Assembly (NCBI GenBank): GCA_964409685.1
Contig: CAYPEJ010000014.1
Coordinates: forward strand, 1 to 64,000
DNA length: 64,000 nucleotides
Direction of reading: 5' to 3'
Source: Clostridium_AI sp964409685
GTDB lineage: Bacteria; Bacillota; Clostridia; Lachnospirales; Lachnospiraceae
In this document: positions 33,538 to 42,181 of the stretch, one piece after another
Layout: each line of letters opens with the position of its first letter
Position numbering within the stretch: the first letter of the stretch is position 1
Made by a program: the position numbers and the translations under genes
Notes under the pieces: model-generated
What the model saw: only the letters and a program-made list of their open reading frames with translations
The model's database searches: none
Told to the model about the DNA's origin: nothing

Positions 33538-33611
33538 TGTCAAATAGGTATTGACTCTGACGTTGCGTAATAGTTTATGATATGATTACCACAGGGAAAG
33601 AAGTGAGCACA

Positions 33612-33818
33612 ATGATGACAGTACATGAAGTCAGCAAAATATCGGGAGTAACTATACGTGCTCTTCATCACTACGATAATATTGGGCTTCTGCCAGCCAC
33701 AGAAGTTACAAACGCAGGATACCGCTTGTACGACGATACAGCATTAGAGCGGTTGCAACATATTTTGCTGTTTAAGGAACTGGAGTTTTCACTGAAAGAG
33801 ATTAAGGATATTTATTAA
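33612..33818 (+). pseudogene. MerR-family regulator, N-terminal fragment
   Basis: 68 codons from ATG 33612 covering the complete MerR winged helix (VHEVSKISGVTIRALHHYDN, YRLYDDTALERLQHI) and the start of the dimer helix, then a stop. Normal MerR/TipA proteins are 120-250 residues. In the same frame, integrase sequence follows directly after the stop, so the rest was replaced by mobile-element DNA. It may still bind DNA. Confidence 0.75.
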
Positions 33819-34376
33819 TTACAATTTTATGATTACGTTAATATCGACCATCAGCTACAAAGGACATCGGATATGCGATATATAATAGAAACCACAAAGA
33901 CGGATGCCAGAACAAGGAAACTTCCAATCACGGAGGATGTGGCACAGATGTTTCAGGCGATCATTGAGGATAGAGTACCACCAAAGGTTGAGAAGGATAT
34001 TGATGGGGATAGCGGATTCCTTCTCTACGATGAAAATAATATGCCACTTGTGGCAATGCACTGGCAGCACCGATTCAATCACATGGTCGGTAGGTACAAT
34101 GATATTTACCAAGTACAGATGCCGAATATCACACCTCATGTATGTAGGCATACCTATTGCTCTAATATGGAAAAATCGGGAATGAATCCAAAGACACTGC
34201 AGTACCTCATGGGATATTCGGATATATCGGTTACAATGAATGTGTACACACATATCAGTTTTGATGATGCTAAGGAAGAAGTGAAATGAATGGAAGAGTT
34301 CAGAAAGGCACAGGCAGAGATAGAAAAGCAGAAAGGCGAAAAGCCGGTGACACTGAAGATGTTTAAGGCAATTTAA
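33819..34376 (+). pseudogene. Tn916-type tyrosine integrase, C-terminal remnant
   Basis: The frame runs on from the MerR stop: DYVNIDHQLQRTSDMRYIIE, then ITPHVCRHTYCSNMEKSG (H-x-x-R), LMGYSDISVTMNVYTH with the catalytic Tyr. A TGA at 34287-34289 interrupts the frame before the typical tail EEFRKAQAEIEKQKG / MFKAI, which ends at 34376. The N-terminal arm-binding and core domains are absent. It is debris of an integrated conjugative element; a second tail remnant is at 50013-50075. Confidence 0.8.
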
Positions 34377-34477
34377 TATGGAAGATGAATGACGCTCTGG
34401 CTTAGGCTAGGGTGTTATTCTTATGGAAAAAATATGTGATGGTATTATAATGCAAAAAAGTATAGGTAGGTGTTTTG

Positions 34478-34960
34478 ATGAAGAAAGATGAAGTTATTAT
34501 TAATATTAATAGAATAGAGAAGAAATTAGGAACTTTAGTTGAACAAAAATTGAAATTTACAAACGCATCAAGAGAACAATATGTATTGGTAGCAATTGTA
34601 AATGACTGCATAGATTTGATGAAAGATGTACAACGTAATCTATATGCATTTGATGTTGCATATAAAAATAGGAACAATACTATATCATTCAATCCTAATT
34701 ATTACTTTGAAAATATCATTTTACAAGATGATATGATATGGGAACGAGTGATTTTTCTTGTTGGAGTAATCGACCAATTGGATGTGAGTATCATATTTAA
34801 AAGAAAATCTATAGCACCATTGTATGATTTGATAAAGAGGCATCGTACAAACACCGATGTTATACTTGGCGATTTGAAGATGATAAAAGGAAATTATAAT
34901 AGTAAAAGAATTAAGTGGAAACGAAATGACAATGAACATTTTATTTCTACATTTAAATAA
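34478..34960 (+). CDS. hypothetical protein with HEPN-like R-x4-H motif
   Basis: 160 residues from ATG 34478 (AGGTAGG upstream). All-helical, no signal peptide. The C-terminus has KWKRNDNEHFISTFK, where R-N-x3-H fits the HEPN RNase motif, but position at the very end is unusual. The next gene overlaps it by 35 bases. I do not recognise the family; the pair may form a two-component RNase or toxin-antitoxin unit. Confidence 0.6.
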   Translation: MKKDEVIININRIEKKLGTLVEQKLKFTNASREQYVLVAIVNDCIDLMKDVQRNLYAFDVAYKNRNNTISFNPNYYFENIILQDDMIWERVIFLVGVIDQLDVSIIFKRKSIAPLYDLIKRHRTNTDVILGDLKMIKGNYNSKRIKWKRNDNEHFISTFK

Positions 34961-35936
34961 TCAAGATATTAATGAAGATATGGAAGATTTATTTGTTATA
35001 GGTAATAATCAAATAAGAATGAATATGGATAAGTGGTCAGATGTTACAGATAGACTTAATGAATTATCCATGGAGGAATTGAATGGATGGATTCCTGCGA
35101 TAAAAGAGAAACAGGCTGTTTATGAGCGACTAGTTGAGAACATAATTACTGAGTTATACAACAAAAATTCGGAATGTCATTTTAATTGTTCGGAAAAATT
35201 AATGTGTGAAACAGTGGTTTGCAATCGGAATTATATAAATGAAGCGATACAGTTAGAGTGTAAATACGAGAAATTACGAGAAGAATATAGAGACGTAATA
35301 AATGGAATAAATGAGTTTTGTTTGGATATAGGAGATGAGGGGAGTTTTGTTAGAAATACGATTCTAATAGATGCGGTTTTTCGTGCAAAAGAAATGATAA
35401 GATCTATCAACTTGTATTTTGTTTGTATTAACTACAAAATGGATAAAACAATGATGTTCGAATTTTCAGAGGAAGTTTTTTTGAAATATCTTAATAATGA
35501 AGTAATAACGGAAGAATGCTATTGTTTTCATGCAGTTATGAAAACATATTCAGTGTGTGAAAAGGTAGCCAAGTTTATATTATGCAAATATGATTTTAAA
35601 CATGAATATACATCGCTAGAAAACTTCAAAAATATGTATATCGAAGATATAATTAATATAATAGAAGAAAAACAAATAAATTCAAAATGTATACTAGAGT
35701 TTAAGAAAATAATGGAGGGACAGATATATTCACATTATAAAAAAATTCGTCATTTGGAATATCATTGTCTTAGACAAGAGTTTCAAGCGAGTGGAAGAAG
35801 TGTTGAGATAAAAATAGGGAAAATGTATGAAGTGTTTATGCTGTTAGGTCAGCTTTATGAATTATTAAAAATACTTGTGGATGAGGAAAAAGAAGTACTT
35901 GTAAAACGCATTGAAAAAAGGGGAGGACTTATTTAG
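34926..35936 (+). CDS. hypothetical protein, partner of 34478
   Basis: 336 codons from the first ATG; no good ribosome-binding site is visible, so translation may be coupled and the start may be later (34980 or 35019). Helical and charged throughout. Near residue 275 it has HYKKIRHLEYHCLRQEF, again an R-x4-H arrangement of HEPN type. No signal peptide or membrane helix. Function unknown; it lies between integrase debris and a restriction locus, a defence-rich setting. Confidence 0.6.
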   Translation: MTMNILFLHLNNQDINEDMEDLFVIGNNQIRMNMDKWSDVTDRLNELSMEELNGWIPAIKEKQAVYERLVENIITELYNKNSECHFNCSEKLMCETVVCNRNYINEAIQLECKYEKLREEYRDVINGINEFCLDIGDEGSFVRNTILIDAVFRAKEMIRSINLYFVCINYKMDKTMMFEFSEEVFLKYLNNEVITEECYCFHAVMKTYSVCEKVAKFILCKYDFKHEYTSLENFKNMYIEDIINIIEEKQINSKCILEFKKIMEGQIYSHYKKIRHLEYHCLRQEFQASGRSVEIKIGKMYEVFMLLGQLYELLKILVDEEKEVLVKRIEKRGGLI

Positions 35937-36120
35937 TAGTAGGAACATCCCTTTTACGTTAACGGAGTACATATAGATAGTGAATCCCCAAGAGTTATTG
36001 TTAATGAGGTAATACCAAGAGACTACTACACTTAAGAATTAAATTTACGGCACTTTGTAGCAATACCCGGTGATTTTACTTGTGTCTTAAAAAATAAGAA
36101 ATGGATGGAGGAATACTGAA

Positions 36121-36252
36121 GTGGGAAAGGGAAAAACAATACATGGTCAGTGTGTCTTGTGCAGATTGAATAAGGAACTTCAACTTAGCCATATTGTTCC
36201 TCATTTTGTGGGGCGTAAAATTGTGAGCCAACTTTTGATAAAGGAATCTTAA
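36121..36252 (+). pseudogene. HNH-endonuclease N-terminal fragment
   Basis: 43 codons from GTG reading QCVLCRLNKELQLSHIVPHF then VGRK. C-x2-C followed by L-S-H-I-V-P is the start of a zinc-binding HNH domain, but the frame ends after LLIKES. The following ~100 bases hold further out-of-frame pieces. The surrounding 35937-36558 otherwise holds nothing recognisable. Confidence 0.5.
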
Positions 36253-36558
36253 TGACAATGCTAAGAGCGGAGAATATCATGAGAGATTACCTTTTGGGTA
36301 AGAGACAAGATGTTTCAGATATTCAGAATCATATTTTTTTCTTAAGGATATATTTCCGTAACAGTCCATGTTGAGAGTGTGGTTCTGTTGACTAAAACAC
36401 ATAATTAATAGTGTGAAAATGCTTGAAATATAAGGATTTTCCGAGGATTTGGACATAAACCCAGCCCTTGGGATTTTTTTGCCACCTTTTTAGAGATGGA
36501 CAATGGTGAATTTTGGAAAAATATAGAACAAAATGAAATTGTAAATTTTTATGACTCC

Positions 36559-36588
36559 TTGAAAATTATAGCGCAGTGCGCTATAATT
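36559..36588 (+). promoter_or_regulatory. methyltransferase promoter with palindromic operator in the spacer
   Basis: TTGAAA (36559-36564), 17-base spacer, TATAAT (36582-36587). A perfect 11-bp palindrome AATTATAGCGC-AGT-GCGCTATAATT (36564-36588) fills the spacer and covers the -10 box. A protein bound here would block RNA polymerase, so autorepression by the methyltransferase or a controller is likely. GCGC occurs twice in it. Confidence 0.8.
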
Positions 36589-36616
36589 GAGAAAACAAAT
36601 ACAAGGAGTTGCTAAG

Positions 36617-37603
36617 ATGATTTCAATAGAAAAGAAGCTATTAAAAGATTACACATTTATTGATTTATTTGCTGGATTAGGTGGGTTCAGAATTGCATTA
36701 GAATCATTAGGTGCAAAATGTGTTTATTCAAACGAATGGGATGTTCCAGTTCAAAAGGTATATGCAGAAAACTTCGGAGATACGCCCGAAGGAGATATTA
36801 CACAAGTTGATGAAAATACAATTCCTGACCATGACATTCTTTGTGCCGGATTCCCTTGCCAGGCATTTTCGATAAGTGGAAAGCAACGTGGTTTTGAAGA
36901 TAGCAGAGGAACTTTATTTTTTGATGTTGCAAGAATTGTAAAAGCAAAGAAACCGAAGGTTGTCTTTATGGAGAATGTCAAGAACTTCGCCACACATGAT
37001 GATGGTAAAACCTTAGAAGTTGTAAAAGGCACTATGGAGGAATTAGGTTATACCTTCTATCAGAAAGTGTTGAATGCTGTTGATTATGGTGTTCCTCAAA
37101 AACGTGAAAGAATTTACATGGTATGCTTTAGAAATGACTTGGAAATAAACAATTTTAAATACCCAAAGCCGTTTGAATTGACTCGTCACGTAGAAGATTT
37201 TCTTCTTGATGATGAAGAAATGGTAAAGAATTTATATGTTGATAGACCAGATACTTATTACAATGGAGTGGAAGATAATCAATATAGCAATAAGTCCATC
37301 CGATTAGGTATTATTAACAAAGGTGGACAGGGTGAAAGAATTTATAGTACAAAAGGAATAGCAATTACGCTTTCTGCCTATGGTGGAGGAGTTTTTGCAA
37401 AGACTGGTGGCTACTTAATCAACGGAAAAACAAGAAAGTTACATCCTCGTGAATGTGCTAGAATTATGGGTTATCCAGATTCATATAAAATCTGTAAGAG
37501 CACAAATCAAGCTTATAAGCAGTTTGGAAATTCGGTAGTAATTGATGTGCTGCAGTTTATTGCAGTAGGAATAGGAACAGTGTTGGAGGATAAAGAAAGA
37601 TGA
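36617..37603 (+). CDS. C5-cytosine DNA methyltransferase (M1)
   Basis: 328 residues from ATG 36617 (AAGGAG upstream). Motif I DLFAGLGGFRIALE, motif IV AGFPCQAFSISGKQ with the catalytic Cys near residue 79, motif VI FMENVKN, motif VIII QKRERIYMV and motif X QFGNSVVIDV. The target-recognition region lies between VIII and X. It is transcribed towards the restriction genes and overlaps a 100-residue protein by 4 bases. It modifies one strand of the site; M2 at 39536 probably handles the other. Confidence 0.92.
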   Translation: MISIEKKLLKDYTFIDLFAGLGGFRIALESLGAKCVYSNEWDVPVQKVYAENFGDTPEGDITQVDENTIPDHDILCAGFPCQAFSISGKQRGFEDSRGTLFFDVARIVKAKKPKVVFMENVKNFATHDDGKTLEVVKGTMEELGYTFYQKVLNAVDYGVPQKRERIYMVCFRNDLEINNFKYPKPFELTRHVEDFLLDDEEMVKNLYVDRPDTYYNGVEDNQYSNKSIRLGIINKGGQGERIYSTKGIAITLSAYGGGVFAKTGGYLINGKTRKLHPRECARIMGYPDSYKICKSTNQAYKQFGNSVVIDVLQFIAVGIGTVLEDKER

Positions 37604-37902
37604 ATGAAGTTGAATTTAGAAATTGGCTTATAAATAAAGGCGTGAAAACAAAGGTGGCTGGGGATACCATATCACGATTAAAGAGAATTGAAAGAGAAAT
37701 TGAAAACTGCGATATTGATGAACAATACCGCAGTGATAAATGTGAATACTTATTAAGACTGTTCTTGGATATGGGTAATAATGATGAAATGAAAAAATAT
37801 CCTAATGCTAAACTTCCGATAGGAAAGTATTACATGAGTACATACCGTCATGCCCTCAAACAGTATATTCAGTTTTCAGAGAAAGTTACTTCAAACAATT
37901 AA
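37600..37902 (+). CDS. small protein coupled to methyltransferase M1
   Basis: 100 residues with ATG overlapping the M1 stop. FRNWLINKGVKTKVAGDTIS RLKRIEREIE resembles the start of a SAM-like core-binding domain of tyrosine recombinases, and it ends soon after. It may assist M1 or regulate the locus. Its end overlaps the convergent restriction gene by 17 bases. Confidence 0.65.
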   Translation: MNEVEFRNWLINKGVKTKVAGDTISRLKRIEREIENCDIDEQYRSDKCEYLLRLFLDMGNNDEMKKYPNAKLPIGKYYMSTYRHALKQYIQFSEKVTSNN

Positions 37903-38677
37903 TAAACTCTGTTTCTGACATACTAGGTGTTGAAGTCTTGTGCTTGATAGAAAAAATAACATTAGCATTGTATGTGTTTGAGAGTTTACGGAGTTCATAT
38001 TCGTTACCACGAAGAGAGAACATATACTCAATTCCACGAAGAATAAATCTATGGTCGTGTAATTGTTGTGGGGAAACTACGAATAATTTGTCTCTTTCAA
38101 CACGAGTGTCAGTTATAACGTAGTCGTGTGACGAAATATAATCCATCACAGGTTTAAGACGACCTTTTCCGACATTGCTTGAACCGCTTCTCTTGATACG
38201 GTATTTTGCTGTAACATCAAAATAATCTCTGAAACGCTCAATAGGTAAAATTGTATAGTTGTTAGTTATGAAAAATTCGGCTCCCTTATCTTTGTATGTA
38301 TGAATGATCCAGTCTGCGAAGATATCGGAACCGTTTGGCATATCAATGTCTTTTCCAGCTGTACCTGCTTCTCTAAATGCATCAAAATCATCATTCATAT
38401 AATCCATTATCATTTCAGCATATCTGTTGATACGGTTGACGTTAAGACGACTGTATTCAAATGTTCCAGTTTCGAGATCTGGCAACAGGACAAACTGTCC
38501 GCATTGTGCAGGAGAGTGTTTCGCATCAATATAAAATGAATTGCCAGTGTTTGTTTCTACTAAAATATCAGGGACAGTTGAATCTGCACCTCCTTGATGA
38601 AAAAATCTTGCGTATGCACCGAATCGGTTATTAAGAAAGTTAGTACATTGAATTTCAAATTCTTCCCATATAGCCAT
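37886..38677 (-). CDS. PD-(D/E)XK restriction endonuclease subunit R1
   Basis: 263 residues. GGADSTVPDILVETNTGN then SFYIDAKHS supplies Asp (~38) and the D-x-K pair (~51) of a nuclease core. It is clearly paralogous to R2: both share the N-terminal WEE(F/L)E-x-(Q/R)C, DST, QC-x-QFVL and a C-terminal RRLSNT/RKLSNT motif. Size and pairing recall BbvCI subunits (two different ~31-33 kDa chains, each cutting one strand). 3 bases separate it from R2. Confidence 0.8.
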   Translation of the reverse strand: MAIWEEFEIQCTNFLNNRFGAYARFFHQGGADSTVPDILVETNTGNSFYIDAKHSPAQCGQFVLLPDLETGTFEYSRLNVNRINRYAEMIMDYMNDDFDAFREAGTAGKDIDMPNGSDIFADWIIHTYKDKGAEFFITNNYTILPIERFRDYFDVTAKYRIKRSGSSNVGKGRLKPVMDYISSHDYVITDTRVERDKLFVVSPQQLHDHRFILRGIEYMFSLRGNEYELRKLSNTYNANVIFSIKHKTSTPSMSETEFINCLK

Positions 38678-38680
38678 TGT

Positions 38681-39529
38681 TTATGCCTCCTTAATCATTA
38701 GGTCTTCAAAAACTTGAAGATCATTTTTGTCTTGAGATGCCTTTTTCAAAGATAATTGGCATATTACATTTGGGTTACTTGTATTCGATAATCTTCTGAC
38801 TTCGTATACATGAGCTTTTATTTTTGAAAGTGTTTTAGAGTACTTATTATCCTTGAATTGATAGGTGTACTTATCACACATCATTCTTTTTTTGTGTAAG
38901 GTTTCATCAGAATGAAGGAAGCACCTTGTTTTATCACCAACAGTTTTATATTCTATAGTGCCTAAGATATTATCTTCAGACAATCCTTGAATTATTTCCA
39001 AATTATTATTTTTCTCGTTAGGTTCTGAAGAGCCGCTTGGTTTTCTGCGATAAAATGCCTCGATATTAAAATAGTCAGAGAAACTATCGGATGGAAATAA
39101 TATGATTTCAGTGCCTTCTGTCATAAAAAACTTGACGTTTTTTACTGAGTAAAAGTCTTGAACCAATCCATATAGGATTGAACTATCAACATCGACAGGA
39201 ATTCCTTTTTTGCCAACTTTATAGTATTTTTTATATAATCCATCCATATATGCAATTATTCTCTTACAGTTATCAGACTTCGGCACTTTGTTCCTTTTTG
39301 AAAAATCAAATTTTTTAGTTTCTTCATTTGGAAACAAAACAAATTGGCAGCATTGAGAATCGCAGGCCTTGACTTCGATGAAGAATTCTTCACTGCCTGA
39401 AGGTTCAACTTTAATGTCTGCTTTAGTTGAATCGGATTTTCCGTAGGGTTCTATTGCGTTGTTTTTGCCGTATATTCTTTTTAAATACTCATAACATCTA
39501 TTTTCTAACTCCTCCCACGCACTAGCCAT
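38681..39529 (-). CDS. PD-(D/E)XK restriction endonuclease subunit R2
   Basis: 282 residues. DSTKADIKVEPSGSEEFFIE VKA gives Asp (~37) and the E-x-K pair (~52). Paralogue of R1 with the same order of motifs. A heterodimer of R1 and R2 would recognise an asymmetric site, explaining the two methyltransferases. It lies 6 bases after M2. Confidence 0.8.
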   Translation of the reverse strand: MASAWEELENRCYEYLKRIYGKNNAIEPYGKSDSTKADIKVEPSGSEEFFIEVKACDSQCCQFVLFPNEETKKFDFSKRNKVPKSDNCKRIIAYMDGLYKKYYKVGKKGIPVDVDSSILYGLVQDFYSVKNVKFFMTEGTEIILFPSDSFSDYFNIEAFYRRKPSGSSEPNEKNNNLEIIQGLSEDNILGTIEYKTVGDKTRCFLHSDETLHKKRMMCDKYTYQFKDNKYSKTLSKIKAHVYEVRRLSNTSNPNVICQLSLKKASQDKNDLQVFEDLMIKEA

Positions 39530-39535
39530 GAGTCA

Positions 39536-40507
39536 TTACACCTCGCTTTCTATGAAAATTTTTATTGAATTGCCAAGTGCTTTTATAACATTTACAGTCA
39601 TTGCATTCCCTGCCTGCATAAGTAGATGCCTGTCTGTAACTTCATTTTTTACTTTATCTGCATACTCTTTTGGGAAGCCTTGTAAGAGCAAAGCTTCATA
39701 TCCTGTCAACTGGTAAATCGTATGGTTTTTAACATACAGAACGCCATCTCGCTGGGCTCTTAATGTTGGGCAACGTCCATCATAAATTCGAAGGTCATTC
39801 ATTCGTGTATCAATGATTTTTCCTTCCATCTCTTTAATATCATCCACGGTATACTTTCCGTTATTGGTAGGGTTTTTTAAGTAGTAAGAAAGAATTTCGA
39901 GTCTTTCGGGCGTTGCTACATTGTCATCAATAAGGAAATCTGATAAGGGTGGTTTATCTATTGGCTCTGGCCACCTGAATTCTGACATATCTTTGCCTAA
40001 GTCCTTTCTAATACCAACAAAGTATACTCGTTGACGCATTTGAGGGACGCCATATTCAAAACTTGTGAGAACTTTATAAACCACATCATAGCCTACTTGA
40101 TTTAATTCATTAATGATAATCTTTATTGTATTTCCTTTGTCATGAGTTACTAATCCTTTGACGTTTTCTAACAGGAAGCATTTGGGGTGTGTCTCTTCTA
40201 TGATTCTCGCCAAATGGAATATTATTTGTCCTCTATCATCAGAGAAACCCTCTTTTCTACCTATTACAGAAAAAGTCTGACATGGGAATCCAGCGATTAA
40301 CATATCATATGGTGGTAGCTTTTCAGTTTTAATCCTCTTCAAATTATAGTAATAGGGTTCATCCTTAGTATCGTGCATTAATGTATATGTACGAACAGCA
40401 AGCTTACTTGTATCTGAATAGCCAATGCTTTTTAATCCGGCTTGCTCTAAACCCAGACGTCCGCCACCAATACCAGAGCATAAATCTAAAAATGTATTAA
40501 TCTCCAT
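39536..40507 (-). CDS. C5-cytosine DNA methyltransferase (M2)
   Basis: 323 residues. Motif I FLDLCSGIGGGRLGLE, motif IV AGFPCQTFSVIGRKEGF with catalytic Cys, motif VI LLENVKGL, motif VIII QMRQRVYFVG and motif X QAGNAMTVNV. The recognition region differs from that of M1, so it likely methylates the opposite strand of an asymmetric site. It heads M2-R2-R1 on the minus strand, directly after the broken HTH gene. Confidence 0.92.
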   Translation of the reverse strand: MEINTFLDLCSGIGGGRLGLEQAGLKSIGYSDTSKLAVRTYTLMHDTKDEPYYYNLKRIKTEKLPPYDMLIAGFPCQTFSVIGRKEGFSDDRGQIIFHLARIIEETHPKCFLLENVKGLVTHDKGNTIKIIINELNQVGYDVVYKVLTSFEYGVPQMRQRVYFVGIRKDLGKDMSEFRWPEPIDKPPLSDFLIDDNVATPERLEILSYYLKNPTNNGKYTVDDIKEMEGKIIDTRMNDLRIYDGRCPTLRAQRDGVLYVKNHTIYQLTGYEALLLQGFPKEYADKVKNEVTDRHLLMQAGNAMTVNVIKALGNSIKIFIESEV

Positions 40508-40512
40508 TGTTC

Positions 40513-41469
40513 TTAATCCTTTATAGTTTCCAAGATGTCTTCTAACTTACAATCCATTGCTTCACAGATTTTCAAAAGAACATCAGTAGTGATATTTGCA
40601 CCATTGCCAAGTTTAGCAATGGAAGCTGCACTGATTCTGGCAGCCTCTTTCAAATCATTTTTACTCCTTGCTTCCGCAACAGCCTTACCCGAAGCAAGAA
40701 TTTTGCCATTTATTCTTTCAGTTGCTGTTTCTTTAGGCACTTCAGTATTTGAAGATTCGGTGTCAACAGTATCAACAACCTCTGCTTCAATTGTTTCACT
40801 TGTGGTTTTGACTGCTATAATTCTTGTGATTGAATTGTCGACAGTAGCAGTATACTTCCAAGGTGATTTAGGACCGCTTTGTGTATGCCATGCTTCAAAT
40901 GTCGGACGACCTTTGGTATTGTCTGTTCTTTCATTGATGATAAACCCAAGGACGGAGAGCAAAAACACCGGCAGTTCTACTTCTGTGATATTGTCCAATT
41001 CATTCTTTGCAGCTCTTTGCTCAAGTGAAACAGAAAAAAGACGTATTCGAAGGGATTTCTACATCATTCTGTATTACTTCAAAAAGAGCTTTTACAAGCC
41101 ACTCTGAACGCACTTCATTTATGTATTTGTTTATGAACTCTGACATTCTGTTTAGAAGGTCAGGGTCTTTTTGTTTTACCGAAGAATTAAAGGAACTAAC
41201 AAACGAAGAGTCAGTAAAGGGGATATATGTGGTTCCATAGTCTTGGCAGGTCTTGAATGCGTAGTGCATTTTCCAAATGTTCTGCTTTGACTTGATACAA
41301 AACTGTTTCAAGTGACCACTTCGACTAACCCCATCATTACATCGGTTTCTTTCAGTCCATCAGATCCACCATTGTATTTATCTCTTGCTTTTGTACGTGT
41401 TTTTCTCGCCTGAAGAATCAATGAAAATAATATTCCTCCGCAAAGATAGGGCACCTTTGTTGGGGTCAT
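40513..41469 (-). pseudogene. large HTH-containing regulator of the R-M locus, broken by two frameshifts
   Basis: Reading from ATG 41469 (AAAGGAGG upstream), the protein begins MTPTKVPYLCGGILFSLILQ and stops at VVT near 41310. It continues in another frame (KQFCIKSKQNIWKMHYAFKT, ending TSFFCFT near 41021). It then continues in a third from about 41035 (SVSLEQRAAKNELDNITEVE) to the end. The second shift falls in a run of six A (41031-41036 plus strand). The C-terminal ~60 residues are an XRE helix-turn-helix (KNDLKEAARISAASIAKLGN). The last 161 codons could still be translated. Sequencing error or true decay cannot be told apart here. Confidence 0.7.
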
Positions 41470-41628
41470 CCTTACAACCTCCTTTATTTAGTAACCTTAG
41501 AAAGCTAAGAAAGACAATAGAAGGAGTTTCATCTGTTGACGGAAGCATTAGCCACTATAGGTTTATAAGTGAAGATTGAGATAGGCTGTAGATATATTTA
41601 CTTCTACCGCAATTACATTATTTCCAGT

Positions 41629-41707
41629 ATATCAGATAAATGTGAAAAAATCTACACTTTGTGATTTGAATCATGCGAATGTGAAGAAAAATTCGTAAAT
41701 CTGATAT
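41629..41707. promoter_or_regulatory. divergent regulatory region with 9-bp inverted repeat
   Basis: ATATCAGAT (41629-41637) and ATCTGATAT (41699-41707) are perfect complements 61 bases apart between the divergent broken HTH gene and the 44-residue basic protein. Likely operators for the HTH protein. Confidence 0.4.
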
Positions 41708-41746
41708 AAAACTTCAATTTTAATAGAGAAAGCGAGGTGATTGGCA

Positions 41747-41881
41747 ATGGCTAAGAACTCAAAGCAAACATCCAAGGCAGTTGCTTCGAAAGCAAGCAAA
41801 GTTCTTCGTGATGGACGCTACAGTAAAACATCAAAGTCTGTAGCAGGAAGTGCATTAGAACAGACAAAAACAAAGAAGTAA
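41747..41881 (+). CDS. 44-residue basic Ser/Lys-rich protein
   Basis: MAKNSKQTSKAVASKASKVL then RDGRYSKTSKSVAGSALEQT, with GAGGTG upstream. Highly basic and repetitive (TSK/ASK/SKS), likely DNA- or RNA-binding. Proteins of this type often sit beside phage or R-M modules; the function is unknown. A minus-strand terminator follows. Confidence 0.65.
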   Translation: MAKNSKQTSKAVASKASKVLRDGRYSKTSKSVAGSALEQTKTKK

Positions 41882-41888
41882 ATAAAAA

Positions 41889-41927
41889 AAGGTAGTCGGA
41901 GACTGATTTAAAATCAACCCGACTACC
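41889..41927 (-). terminator. intrinsic terminator (minus strand)
   Basis: GGTAGTCGG pairs with CCGACTACC; on the minus strand the stem is followed by seven T. It ends transcription from the truncated gene 41942-42181. Confidence 0.75.
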
Positions 41928-41941
41928 ACCCGAAAGGGATT

Positions 41942-42181
41942 TTAGTAATCACGTATGTGACTAAGAATGTCAGAAACAACTATGTTGTAGGTTGCTTCGG
42001 ATGGAGCAGTCCAATAGCTTCGCATATAGATTGCAGGATAATCCATATCACGAGTTTCAAATACACAGTTGGGTTCGTAACTATCGTACTCCACTTCAAA
42101 CACATCTTCTTGTTTTTGAAGTGTGAAGTATTCTGCATCCCCTTCTTCAATCATTTTTGCAAGCATTCTAGCAATAGAACA
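41942..42181 (-). pseudogene. C-terminal fragment of an unknown small protein
   Basis: The final ~80 codons (IARMLAKMIEEGDAEYFTLQ, EVEYDSYEPNCVFETRDMDY) look like real protein sequence with its own terminator. At 42181 it is cut by the repeat block, which supplies an artificial N-terminus from the antisense of the phosphatase gene. A breakpoint of duplication. Confidence 0.6.

Noticed and set aside
34478..34960. Link of the HEPN-like pair to the R-M locus as one operon
   Set aside because: About 650 bases of debris separate them from the methyltransferase, which has its own promoter.
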